A stretch of DNA of 64,000 bases, taken from positions 1-64,000 of the forward strand of contig CANQGQ010000002.1 of the NCBI GenBank assembly GCA_947623305.1, given 5' to 3'. This DNA is from an uncultured Alistipes sp. (GTDB lineage Bacteria > Bacteroidota > Bacteroidia > Bacteroidales > Rikenellaceae). The translations under genes were made by a program, and so were the position numbers. Below the pieces are notes generated by a model. The model had not been told where the DNA came from. It made no database searches and worked only from the letters and a program-made list of their open reading frames with translations. Positions within the stretch are counted from its first letter, which is position 1; the number at the start of each line of letters is the position of its first letter. Below, in pieces: positions 20,973 to 31,801 of the stretch.

Positions 20973-22730
20973 CTAATCCCCAACGTTCTTCAAATCGACT
21001 TGTATCGGGAAACCTCCAAAATTGAACCATTTCGAATCAAAAACAGTCAAATTGAGATGGAATGTTTTCGTACTCTTGTCGTAATAAGAATTGTCGTTTT
21101 CAATTCTATCGCCCTTCCCTATGCCCGTGGTTGCGGCTCGGTCATAGAAATTAACACATTTCAAAATATTCGGGTCTTCCGACTCTTCCACGGCAAAGAA
21201 CATATCCATGGTGGCATAGCCATTGTAGCTCTGCAAAATATATTTCAGATTCATGTCGTCATAGTCGCCTTCTTTTGGAAGCGCACCGGTTCTTCCTGCC
21301 ACTAAAATAGTGGTGGTGCCGCCTTCACCGGCAGGGGCTAAATACCTATAATAACTGGCTGGGGGAAGTACTGCAGGGAGATCTTGTGGTCTGCCACTAC
21401 TATATTCCTTTCCCCAAATGGTCTTTACATAGCTGCCGCCCAACGTGTGTTGGAGGGAAACATAATTCGTTCCACTGTCTTCGACGATTTTCGTCCCTTC
21501 GGGAAGGGAGGCGATATCGATCGACAGCGGCGCCAGATAGACCTCTTCGAGCTGGTCGCAGGAGGTCAAATCGGCCGTGTACGGCACATCCACCGAGGTC
21601 TGGCCTGCGAGGAGCGTAGCCGGCTCCAGGGTGAGGACCGACTCGTCGAACGCTCCATAATAAGAGCCGCCGTAACCCGCGATTTTCGCCTGGTCGTATT
21701 TCAGCGCAACGGTCAAATCCTGATCGATTTTCGCATTGATACGCACCTTGACGCTGCCTTTGAAGCTGTCTTTTCCTGTTATCGCTTCGCTGGCAGTCTG
21801 CGACACACTGATCCGCAGTTCCGTAATGGAGACTTTCACGTAGATCGGGTCGGTTTTCTCGATGCCGTACTCTGCGGGGCCTTCGACCACCAACGGCAGC
21901 AGATAGGGCTGCGCATCGTCGATATCGGCATACTGGAACTTGATTTGGTTAGTGAGGGTCATCTCCTCCTCCGAGAAGGTGTAGGTGCCGTCGGCCGGCG
22001 TGCCGAGCGTGTAGACGCTCTCCGGCAGGAGCAGACAGTCAGGGTCTTCGGGATGCGCCGCATTGTAGTCGTCCACTAACTGCTGGGCATCCGCCGGAAC
22101 GGCGAAATTCACCTTGTTCAAATCGGCCGTATTGAAGTTGATGCGGGCCGTAACCGTATAGGTTTGCGGTGCCGGGGAGATCGAGATGAACGAGATTTCG
22201 GGCTCCGTTTCGGGGACTTCGGCCATGATAGAGGGTGCGGCGATGTCGGGATGCACCAGCAGCGACATCGAGGCGCCTTCGGCGGCGGGCGCCGAGGTCG
22301 AAACGATGCGCACGGGCAGCACCATGTTGTTCGCCTTGTCCAACCCCACCTTCGCAACCAGCGCAGCGGGCTGCAACTTGACGATGAAAGGCAGGCTCTT
22401 GGTCAGTGTCTTGAACTCGAGCTTCTCGGGCATCTCGTAGCAGGAGGCATCGAGCAGCTCGTAGGAGGTGCCGTTAATCAGGTTGTACTCCTCGAGCAGC
22501 GCGGGGTCGACCGCCAGCGTCAGCTCCATCTCTTGCGAAAGCCCCTCCGTGCGGGAGACGTCGAACGTGGCTTCGCACGTATCGTAAATGGACACGGTCC
22601 GCACCTCCTGCAACTGCGAGCTTTCGAATCCCGGGTCGGTCATGATTTTCACCTCCGGGTATTCCACGTCGCAGGCTGACAGCAGCACCGCTCCCGCGAC
22701 GACCGTCGAAAACAATTTTATCTTTTTCAT
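20973..22730 (-). CDS. DUF1735-containing surface lipoprotein (SusE/F-position glycan-binding protein)
   Basis: Lipobox 'AVLLSACDVEYPEV', repeated DUF1735-like segments, third position in the PUL. Confidence 0.7.
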   Translation of the reverse strand: MKKIKLFSTVVAGAVLLSACDVEYPEVKIMTDPGFESSQLQEVRTVSIYDTCEATFDVSRTEGLSQEMELTLAVDPALLEEYNLINGTSYELLDASCYEMPEKLEFKTLTKSLPFIVKLQPAALVAKVGLDKANNMVLPVRIVSTSAPAAEGASMSLLVHPDIAAPSIMAEVPETEPEISFISISPAPQTYTVTARINFNTADLNKVNFAVPADAQQLVDDYNAAHPEDPDCLLLPESVYTLGTPADGTYTFSEEEMTLTNQIKFQYADIDDAQPYLLPLVVEGPAEYGIEKTDPIYVKVSITELRISVSQTASEAITGKDSFKGSVKVRINAKIDQDLTVALKYDQAKIAGYGGSYYGAFDESVLTLEPATLLAGQTSVDVPYTADLTSCDQLEEVYLAPLSIDIASLPEGTKIVEDSGTNYVSLQHTLGGSYVKTIWGKEYSSGRPQDLPAVLPPASYYRYLAPAGEGGTTTILVAGRTGALPKEGDYDDMNLKYILQSYNGYATMDMFFAVEESEDPNILKCVNFYDRAATTGIGKGDRIENDNSYYDKSTKTFHLNLTVFDSKWFNFGGFPIQVDLKNVGD

Positions 22731-22782
22731 TTGCATTGACATTTTAAGTTCTTGAATTCTTCATCGCATTGTCCGCACGAAA

Positions 22783-24750
22783 TCAATAGAACGGAGCCTG
22801 CACCAGGTCGCGGTTCAACGTAACCTCCGTAGCCCGGATAGGCAGGAAATAGTGCTGGATGTCGAAATGCTTGACAGCGGCCTGCGTCTTCTTGAAGAAG
22901 GCCGGATCGGTGGCATTCTCGCCCACCGAGACATCGAATCCCCATTCGTTGTGGTTGAACTTGCCGTTGGGGCCGTGCGCCTCGAACCAGCGCCGCACGT
23001 CGAAGAAGCGGTTGCACTCGTAGGCCAGCTCGATCTTGCGCTCGTGGTGGATCAGCTCGCGCATCTCCTCCTGCGAGTAGCTGGACTTGCTGCCCTCGAC
23101 CTTGCCCCACTTGTTGCCGTCGCTGCCGTAGCCCGGGATACCGGCACGCTCGCGAATCAGGTTGAGGTATTTCAACACTTCGGTCTGGTTGGCCGACGCG
23201 TCGTACTCGTTGAGCGCCTCGATATAGTTCAGGTAAACTTCGCCCAACCGGATAATCGGGAAAGCAACATTGCGTTGCCAATAATAGCTGCCATCGGAAC
23301 CCAGCGTCCAGTAGTCGACGGGGACATTCTTGCGAACCGACAGACCCGACGTGTTGTGGTCGCCCGAGGTAACGCCGCACTTGCCCTTGATCCAGAAATC
23401 GCAGATGCCGTAGTGCTCATTGCCGTGAATCTTGTCGTCCACTCCATTGTACACTATGGTATTGTTGTCGTCCTTGTAGTTCAGACGGAAATAGGTTACA
23501 CGCATGTTGGGGAAGTGCATCGAGGCGTAGAAGCGCGGCTCACGGCCGACGAACATCTTGAACGTGTTGGCCGGCGTGAAGACACCCGTATCCTCGGTCT
23601 CGAACATCTCGCTCTGCGGCAGGTTGAACCAGTGGTCCAGTTCGGGAGCCTGCGTGCCGTCCTCCATGAAATAGTCGTTCGCCATGTCGAGATTGAGGGC
23701 ATAACGGCCGTTCCACCCGGCCCAGCGCGGCCCCGGCACGGCGCATTGTGCATACCACTGCACGGAGTTGGGATGCGCCCAGATGAGCTCTTTGCTCCAC
23801 ACGGTCGTTACCTGCCGGTAGTTCTCCTCGATCGCGTAGATGAACTTCACATGGTCGGCGGGGTCGTCCGATGCGAACCACTTGTCGAGATCCGCCTCGC
23901 TGCAAGTCAGCAGTTCGTATCTGCCCATATCGATGACCTCCTTGGCGGCATCGGCGGCCTGTTTCCACAGCTCGCGGTCGTAGCGGGCCGGCAGCAGGGC
24001 CGTACCGTCGTTATTATGCCAGTTGGCGTAGACCGCATTGCCGTTGATCAGCGGGCTGGCGGCCAGCAGGTACATGCGCGACTTGATCGCCAGCGCAGCC
24101 CCCTTGTCCGGCAAGCCCAACTGGTCGTCGACACGCGAATCGGGCAGACCGTTGGCGATCGACCAGTCGATTTCGTCGGCAATCCATTTGACGCAATCCA
24201 TGAAAGGTACCCGCGCCGAGAAATCCATCATGTGCGAAGCATCGCGCGTCTCCGTCATAATGGGTATCGGCCCGTAAAGACGCAGCAGCAGCCAGTGGTA
24301 GTAGGCCCGCATGAAGTGCGCCTCCGCCTTCATGCGCCGACGCTCCTCCTCGCCGAGCGCCGAGCACTCGTCGACATGGTCGAGGAACATGTTGCAGTGG
24401 CGGATGGCCTGGTAGTAACGGACAAAGAAATACAGGTTGTAGCTACTTCCGTAATAATTGTCGGGCGTCATCAAACCCTCCGAAACGTTGCGGATAAACG
24501 GCTCCATGGTATAGGCAGCTTCGTCCGTGCACCAGAAATAGGGAATCTGACCGCTATGGTGCATCTCCTGAACCATGAACCCGGACTCGCCATCGCTGAA
24601 CATCCGCGCGTGCCATTTTCGGGTTTCCGTATCGGAACTGAAAATCTTCTCCAAGGAGTTCATCTCCTCCGGGTCTTGCTCCAAGTAGGAGTCGCACCCG
24701 TATGCAAGCAATGCTGCAGCGAATATGCTATATACAAGAATTTTTTTCAT
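22783..24750 (-). CDS. SusD/RagB family outer-membrane lipoprotein
   Basis: 'AALLAYGCDSYLEQDP', 'EAHFMRAYYHWLLLRLYGPIPI', 'LNLIRERAGIPG'. Confidence 0.92.
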   Translation of the reverse strand: MKKILVYSIFAAALLAYGCDSYLEQDPEEMNSLEKIFSSDTETRKWHARMFSDGESGFMVQEMHHSGQIPYFWCTDEAAYTMEPFIRNVSEGLMTPDNYYGSSYNLYFFVRYYQAIRHCNMFLDHVDECSALGEEERRRMKAEAHFMRAYYHWLLLRLYGPIPIMTETRDASHMMDFSARVPFMDCVKWIADEIDWSIANGLPDSRVDDQLGLPDKGAALAIKSRMYLLAASPLINGNAVYANWHNNDGTALLPARYDRELWKQAADAAKEVIDMGRYELLTCSEADLDKWFASDDPADHVKFIYAIEENYRQVTTVWSKELIWAHPNSVQWYAQCAVPGPRWAGWNGRYALNLDMANDYFMEDGTQAPELDHWFNLPQSEMFETEDTGVFTPANTFKMFVGREPRFYASMHFPNMRVTYFRLNYKDDNNTIVYNGVDDKIHGNEHYGICDFWIKGKCGVTSGDHNTSGLSVRKNVPVDYWTLGSDGSYYWQRNVAFPIIRLGEVYLNYIEALNEYDASANQTEVLKYLNLIRERAGIPGYGSDGNKWGKVEGSKSSYSQEEMRELIHHERKIELAYECNRFFDVRRWFEAHGPNGKFNHNEWGFDVSVGENATDPAFFKKTQAAVKHFDIQHYFLPIRATEVTLNRDLVQAPFY

Positions 24751-24771
24751 AATGCGTTCGCTTTTGAAGTG

Positions 24772-27700
24772 TTAGAATGTTAAATTAACTCCAATGAATA
24801 TCTGACGCTGCATGGGATAAGCACCAGCTCCCGTCTCCGGGTCCCAGAAATCCGAATAGAATTTACTGATAGTAAGCAGGTTAACACCTTGAACGTAGAA
24901 CCGAACCATGTTGCAATGGATCTTGCTCGTCCATGTCGACGGCAGCGTATAGCCGAGTTCGAGGTTCTTCAGACGCAGATAGCCGCTGTTGCGAAGCCAC
25001 CACGTGGAGGTCTGGTAGTTGTTGGCATTCGAACCGTAGCTCAATCGGGGCGAGAATGCGTGCGGATCGGGGTTCTCCGGTGTCCAGCGGTCAAGGAACA
25101 TCGTCATCACGTTACCCATGAGCTTGGGGTTGCGGTCCGCCTGGAACGGGAAGAAATACCAGCCTCCTTCCAAATAGGTCGAACGGTTCGCCGCACCCTG
25201 GAACAGGAACGAGCAGTCGAACCCTTTCCACTTCAACGAGGCACCGAAACCGTAGACGATCTCCGGCATCGACGGATGACCGATCCATGTGCGGTCGGCA
25301 TCGTTGATGACCCCGTCGTCGTTGATATCTTCGTAGCGAATGTCGCCCGGGCGCAGACGCTCCTTGTCGAGGTTGAACTGGTTGTAGTAATCAGGCAGAG
25401 CGGCGATCTCCTCTTCCGAGAAGAGATGCAGCGCCTTGTATCCCTTGTACAAACCGTAGCGCACGCCGCGACGATCCTGCCACGGATAGGCGTAGGACTG
25501 TCCGTCGTCGATGACCTTGTTGCGCGTGAACGTGAAGTTGCCGCGGGCCGAAACGAACAGATCGTGATTGATTTGCTTGCTGTACTCGGCCGAAACCTCG
25601 AATCCGCGGTTCTCCATGACACCGAGGTTCGCATACATCGTCTGGCCGCTCGGGAGACCCGTTACCTCCGAAGTCTGCGGTTGCAGGAAGATGTTCTCAC
25701 GACGCTCGAAGAAGAAATCGCCGGTTAATTTCAGTGCGTTGAGGAAGCCGACTTCAAGACCCAGATTGTACTTGGTCGCCACCTCCCACGTGATGCCGGG
25801 GTTAGCCATGCGTCCTTCACCGACGCCACCCATACTCTGGTTGAATTCTTTACCGTAACCCGAATAGCCGGCTGCACTCGAATTGACGGTCGCCAAATAC
25901 CCGAAGCGGCTCGAACCGATCTGGTCGTTGCCGACCTGTCCGACCGATGCACGGACTTTCAACCACGTCAGTATCTCGTTGTTGCGCAGGAACGACTCCT
26001 CGGAAGCCACCCAGCCCAAGGCCACGGCAGGGAATACACCCATGCGGTGTCCGGCAGCGAAGTTCTCCGAACCGTTGAACCCGACGTTCGCCTCGATGAG
26101 ATAACGCTTGTCATAAGCATAGGTGATACGTCCGGCCAAGCCCAGTGAACGATAAGGCAGCGCCGAGATATAGTTCAAACCGTTCGACAGATTCCGGTTG
26201 TCCTTGGCATATCCCATCACCAATGCGCCCACTTCATGACGGCCGAACGTGCGGTCGTAAGTAACCGAAACCTCCGCATACTGATTGCGGACACCGGTTC
26301 CCACCTGACCGTATCCCAAATAGTCCTGATGCTGGTCGGCATCCTGTTCCTGCAATTCCAGATTACCCTCCGAGTCCCGGCCGTTGGCCTGGAAATAGCT
26401 GATTCCACGGGAGCGCGTCTCGACGTTGGTATTGGCAAAGTCGTAAGCATATACGATCTTCGCCGACAAGCCGGGCGTGATGAACGAGAAATCCTGATTG
26501 ATGGAGAGGTTGGCACGCAAAACATTTTCCGTAGTCTTCATCCAGCCGCGCTGGGAGAGTACGTTGTACGGGTTGTTCAGACCGATGGTGCCGGCCAGTT
26601 TCCCGTCCGGATAGATAATCGGGAACGCATTCGGAGCCGCATTGATGATATCGCGGTAAATGGCATCGCTGCCGCTGTTACTGTTATCGGAAACCGGCTC
26701 GACGTTCTCGGAGACATTACCCTGCAAACCGATGCTTACCACAGTCGTCGGAGTTATATCCATATCGACATTCGTGCGGAAATTGTAACGGCGATAGTTT
26801 ACGTTCGCACCGAAACGCCCGATCCCATCATTGACCCAGTAGTATTTCCCGGGATTGATATGATACTGGCCTTCCTGATTGTAAAATGAAAGTGCCGTAA
26901 AATAACGGGCGAACTTGCCGCCGCCGGAGATGTTCGCGCTGACCTTTTCGGACAACGTCGCCGATTTCATGAGCACATCCTGCCAGTCGATGTCGGGATA
27001 CAGCAGCGGGTCGGATTGTGTGCGCATGGCTTCAATCTCCTCGGGCCGGTACTTGTACGACTCGCCGATACTGCCTCCCATGGCATCGATGGCTTCGTTC
27101 ATCAGCTCGGAACGTGTCGCCGCATCGACGAAAGAGAGACGTTTGCTCGGGAATGATATGCCCTGTTCGTAGCGGAGGTCGATTTTCGCCGGGCCGTCGA
27201 ATCCTTTACGCGTATTAATAAGGATAACGCCATTGGCACCGCGCACACCGTAAACGGCCGTTGCGCTGGCATCCCGCAATACGCTGAAAGATTCGATTTC
27301 GAGCGGGTCCACATTATTCAGCGGGCGCTCGATGCCATCAACCAGAATCAGCGGGTTGGGGTCGCCGGTAAATGTCGCGATACCGCGAATCCAGAATTGC
27401 GCATCGTCCTTGCCCGGCTCGCCGGAGGACTGCAAGGCAACGATACCCGTAACGTTTCCAGCCAATGTCTGGCTCAATGAACGCACGGGAATCTGAAGGT
27501 CTGCCGGGCGGACAGAGGAAATGGCTCCCACCACGGATTCCTTCTTTTGGACGCCGTAGCCCACCGAAACGACGGATACCGATTCAATTCCGGTCGTTTC
27601 CGGTTCCATCGTAATGGTAACTGCCGTCATCCCGGACTCAAGCGTTACCTGTTCTGTTTTGTACCCCACGAAAGATACCACAAGAGTCGAATTTTCGGGG

Positions 27701-27903
27701 GCATTGAGCTTGAACGCGCCATCAACTGTCGCAATCGTCGCGATGGTTGTACCCTTTACCGCAACGGTCGCTCCAATCAGCGGTTCCCCTGCTTCATCGA
27801 GCACTTTGCCCGAAATTGGTGTTTGTGCAAAAAGCCAGGATGCGGAGAGCAACGCCGCAACCGTAAGTATTGCTTTCTTGCATAGGTGGATTGAGGAAAT
27901 CAT
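24772..27903 (-). CDS. SusC/RagA family TonB-dependent transporter
   Basis: 1043 aa; 'ISGKVLDEAGEPLIGATVAVKGT', plug 'RDASATAVYGVRGANGVILI'. Confidence 0.95.
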   Translation of the reverse strand: MISSIHLCKKAILTVAALLSASWLFAQTPISGKVLDEAGEPLIGATVAVKGTTIATIATVDGAFKLNAPENSTLVVSFVGYKTEQVTLESGMTAVTITMEPETTGIESVSVVSVGYGVQKKESVVGAISSVRPADLQIPVRSLSQTLAGNVTGIVALQSSGEPGKDDAQFWIRGIATFTGDPNPLILVDGIERPLNNVDPLEIESFSVLRDASATAVYGVRGANGVILINTRKGFDGPAKIDLRYEQGISFPSKRLSFVDAATRSELMNEAIDAMGGSIGESYKYRPEEIEAMRTQSDPLLYPDIDWQDVLMKSATLSEKVSANISGGGKFARYFTALSFYNQEGQYHINPGKYYWVNDGIGRFGANVNYRRYNFRTNVDMDITPTTVVSIGLQGNVSENVEPVSDNSNSGSDAIYRDIINAAPNAFPIIYPDGKLAGTIGLNNPYNVLSQRGWMKTTENVLRANLSINQDFSFITPGLSAKIVYAYDFANTNVETRSRGISYFQANGRDSEGNLELQEQDADQHQDYLGYGQVGTGVRNQYAEVSVTYDRTFGRHEVGALVMGYAKDNRNLSNGLNYISALPYRSLGLAGRITYAYDKRYLIEANVGFNGSENFAAGHRMGVFPAVALGWVASEESFLRNNEILTWLKVRASVGQVGNDQIGSSRFGYLATVNSSAAGYSGYGKEFNQSMGGVGEGRMANPGITWEVATKYNLGLEVGFLNALKLTGDFFFERRENIFLQPQTSEVTGLPSGQTMYANLGVMENRGFEVSAEYSKQINHDLFVSARGNFTFTRNKVIDDGQSYAYPWQDRRGVRYGLYKGYKALHLFSEEEIAALPDYYNQFNLDKERLRPGDIRYEDINDDGVINDADRTWIGHPSMPEIVYGFGASLKWKGFDCSFLFQGAANRSTYLEGGWYFFPFQADRNPKLMGNVMTMFLDRWTPENPDPHAFSPRLSYGSNANNYQTSTWWLRNSGYLRLKNLELGYTLPSTWTSKIHCNMVRFYVQGVNLLTISKFYSDFWDPETGAGAYPMQRQIFIGVNLTF

Positions 27904-28171
27904 ACCATAAAATTATAGGTTAGTTAAACAAAATTTAGGGTGGTTGTTCCCGTAAACAAAGATAAAAGGGGCGATTATTACAATTCTTTTTCGATTGCGA
28001 CCAATCGTACCTACTGTATTATATTTTCGTTCTTTGTACTATTTTGATATAAAAATCCGACATTTCTTTTATATACACGGACTCCAATGTAGCAGCTTGA
28101 AAAGCAGACACGAAATTTTTTAGTCAAACATTTCTTCCCAAAATAGAAAATCTGCATTCCCCTGAAAAAAG

Positions 28172-28513
28172 TTGACTCGCAAAAGCGATCAGCACATGGA
28201 CTTTAAGTTTTCAGGCAGGCGCGGACTCTACTATGAGCAAGCGACGGAACCGTACTTTCAAGACGGACTGGATGGGACGCGGACAAGCCGGACGCTTCCC
28301 GTCTCCTGTGCGATCCTTTACAAATGGATTGCTGTCTTTGCAGGACACACCCCGCAAAAGGCATCCATGAAAAGAGTCAAGGAAGTCAGAAAAGCCTCCG
28401 GACCTTCTGCGGAGTCCCGGACAGAGTTCCCGAAGAGCGTCCTGGAACTTCAGGCCAAACTCAAGCGACTGCGGGCGCAGATTAAGAAAGCCGGGAGCAT
28501 GACGGAAGCGTAA
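28172..28513 (+). pseudogene. Possible transposase orfA-like remnant (HTH plus coiled coil)
   Basis: C-terminal 'VLELQAKLKRLRAQIKKAGSMTEA' and 'ILYKWI' resemble OrfA zipper/HTH; no intact partner ORF. Confidence 0.3.
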
Positions 28514-28755
28514 GCCCATCCATGTGCTGAAGCCAGATACGACATCCCGACAGGAAAAAGGGTCGGCGCCAGGCAGCGGAGAACCTGCATGCAAGGGGCA
28601 CCGACATGAGGCCCGACATCCTTGCGGGCTGTCCGGCGTATCAAGCCTGTTACAGACCGTACCATAGACCGGCAATCATATGCTTGTCCTTATCTTATAA
28701 CAGGGTCGGGAGTATAGAAAGACAATGCCCGGGCGGAGCGCAAGCGTATCAAGTA

Positions 28756-30053
28756 TCAACTCTTTTTGTATGCAGCCAGAATGCTCATTTGTTCGATGCC
28801 TTTGGCGGTTATCATCGTAACGATAACATTCTTGTCGGTATTAGTCGCCTCGATGAAAGATGAAACTTTGCGCTCGATATCTGTTTCGTCCTTTGCGGTC
28901 ATTGCATATGGATGATTGTAAAACTTCATTTCACATACATTGATCGTCTTATCTGCACGGTCGATAAGCCTATCTATCTGCGCTTTCCGCTCATCGCCCT
29001 TGCCGAACCACGAAAAGACATTCGACATAATGCCCGATATCCCCAATGCCATTTTTATCTGCTCTGCGTGATTCAGCCACAGCATCTCAAACGATAATCC
29101 ACTCCAAATACCGTAAACGTGTGAGTTTTGACTGTTTGACCAATAAGTCGGGTCGTGCGCCGCTGCCTTCTTCATTATCTGGAAGTGGAACAGCGTAAAG
29201 TGGTCGGCAAGTTGATACAGTGTATCCGGACTTTGGTATCCGTTGACCACTCGATTGCGAGCCCTCGACACATTTGCTGAAAACGGTTCATAACGGCGAA
29301 TAAACCCACAACTCTCCAACTCGTCCAACATTAAAGTAAGTTTTCCGTTGCTGGCCAATTTTGTCTGTTTGACAATATCTCCGCGTGTCAATCCTTTTCC
29401 TTTCGCCGCAAGTGCCGTTACTATCTTAATGTAGAACGGCACACCACCCAGCACCATATAACACTCGGCTATCTGTTTTGTGGACAGACGAAATCCCCGT
29501 GCCATAAAATACTGCTGGCACTCTTTCAGCGTAAATAGTTTGAGCGGGATTTTGTGCGTTACACGATTGTGCAGACCTCCGCGATTCTTGATGAGGTTGT
29601 TGATTATCCACGAAGTTGCACTGCCGCATACAATCAGTTTTATGTCGCTGCGCCATGAAGCCCACGAGTTCCAGAAACGCTCCAAGCCACTAATGAAATT
29701 AGAACGCGGCGTATCCATCCAAGGCATTTCATCAACGAAGATAATTTTGCGACCATTGGGCAGCGATTCGAGGTATGTTTCCAGTGCAATAAATGCATCG
29801 AGCCAAGCTTTCACGGGGCGAACATCGGGGCACTTCTTTCGTATGCCCTGCATAAAGTAACTCAACTGAATGCGTAGACTGACGTTGTTCACACCGGCGA
29901 CATAGAAGACATAATCATCGCCAATGACCTGCTGTATCAAGAATGTCTTGCCGACACGCCTGCGACCATACACGGCGATAAATTCCGACTGTTCAGAGTT
30001 GATATAATCTTATAGTTGCTGCTGTTCCTTTTCTCGCCCGAAATTTTTCCCAT
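28756..30053 (-). pseudogene. AAA ATPase with C-terminal DUF234-like domain, disrupted at the 5' end
   Basis: 'VYGRRRVGKTFLIQQVI' Walker A; upstream frame reads GREKEQQQL*DYINSEQSEFIA with TAA at 30010-30012, plus a frame offset to the ATG at 30053. Confidence 0.7.
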
Positions 30054-30877
30054 AATCGTCTAATCTTTTATTTGATACAACCTATATCCCGGCTTCTTAT
30101 TACGAGTGTAAAGATAATGCTTTTATTTGAACCAACAAATAAAATTACACTAAAAACAGTCTAAACGCATTGCATTATAACATCAGTTAGACCAATTTAG
30201 TGTTTTGGCATGAGATTGGAACCTATGGGAAATTATAATATCATTCCATAGTAGTATATAAATGTACTGCTATTTTTATATTATGTTGACTGATTTTTGC
30301 GGATTTTTTCAGTGGCCTGCAAAGTTGAAAAATATTTGTTACTTCTTTGTTGCTCAAAGTCTATTATAACAGATATATTCAACTGATATACAATATAAAT
30401 ACGACTATTATATGGCTCTATGGCCCCATACACATTGTCGCTTGTATGGGAATGTCCACATAATCTGCAAACAAAGTGGGCTGCAATGCACGATATGATG
30501 ACTTCGGGCGTATGACAAAGGCGTGCTAATTTGTTACCTATTTTGTCGCCCCAATATCGTGCCGATGGTCGTATACTGCCATTGCCTATCACAGACGAAT
30601 CACGGATATGCAATACGCCACCGAAAACGACTGCTATCTCGGCTTGCGGAGGTGGTATCATCTGCCACTTATACGACCATGTGATTGCCGGTCTTACGAC
30701 TGTCTTTTTGCGCTCCTTTATCCTTGCAATGTCCACCGATGCCGTAGCAAACATAGCCGTCAAAGAGATTCGACGGCTTTTTCATTTGTTTGCAAAAATC
30801 GGTTTAGATTAGTTTGTTGCCTATATATGCCCACCCTTGTAAACTAAACTCTTTTTGGAACCATTTTTCAGAGGTCG

Positions 30878-31165
30878 CTAACCGAACAACCCGTTCACGA
30901 GATTGACCGCCTCGTCTTTCTTCCGATTGACGATTTTCGCATATACCTGCGTTACCTGCACATCGGAATGCCCGAGCAGTTTCGAGGTCGTATAGAGATT
31001 GGCTTCCAACGTCAGCATCATCGTGGCAAACGTATGCCGCGCCGTATGTGAAAAACGTGTCCTGACGGCATTTTGCAGTTGACGGCAACAGAAACGTAAT
31101 CGGTTTGGAATGAGATGATTTCCCATTTTCGAGGAAATAGTCAACCGCACTTCGCAGCGATCCAA
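30878..31165 (-). pseudogene. Tyrosine recombinase C-terminal fragment
   Basis: 'FSHTARHTFATMMLTLEANLYTTSKLLGHSDVQVTQVYAKI'. Confidence 0.8.
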
Positions 31166-31338
31166 CCGTTACCAGATCGTTACCCGTATCGTTACCTCGG
31201 TGTCCACAGGTAACCGGTAGCGATCAGCGGCACTCCGCACAGCGTTTTATTCTCTGAATCACCAGATTTTGCATAACGACGAACGCTTCGATTCACGGTA
31301 TCTTTGCCCAAAGCAGGGAACCTTAAAAACCAGTCGTT

Positions 31339-31801
31339 ATGAAAGAAGTCAGTTGCAAGGTTTTGCTCTACCTGAAAAGGAGCTCCCTGACCGCATTTGG
31401 TCAGGCCCCGATCATGTGCCGCGTGACGGTCGGCCGATCGATGGTGCAGCTCAGCAGCAAGCTCACCCGTACGCCCGCGCTGTGGAATGTCCGCGAGCGT
31501 CGTCTCATCGGCAAGAGCCGCGAAGCCGTGGAGACCAATGCGCGGATCGAGAAGCTGCTGCTGGGAATCCATGAGACTGTCAAAAGCCTCTCGTCCCGCC
31601 CGGGAAGGGTCGATGCCGAGGCGGTCAAATGCCAGTACCAAAGCAGTCTGGAGATCCGCATGCCACTCCTTCGCCTGCTATACGGGCCCCTCCTATGCGG
31701 ATGTCGCGCGCCTGACCGGGGAGAACCTCTATACGGACGAATCGGGCATCCTGTGGCTCAAGTTCCGGAGGAAGAAGACCGACTACAAGGCTCCCGAATA
31801 G
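31339..31801 (+). pseudogene. Tyrosine recombinase N-terminal arm plus start of catalytic domain, frameshifted, core-binding domain missing
   Basis: 'VSCKVLLYLKRSSLTAFGQAPIMCRVTVGRSMVQLSSKLTRTPALWNVRERRLIGKSREAVETNARIEKLL', then in another frame 'SFACYTGPSYADVARLTGENLYTDESGILWLKFRRKKTDY'. Confidence 0.78.

Noticed and set aside
30281-30812. Overlapping ORFs 30281-30763 (-) and 30531-30812 (+)
   Set aside because: Neither translation resembles a family I can name and they contradict each other; left unassigned.
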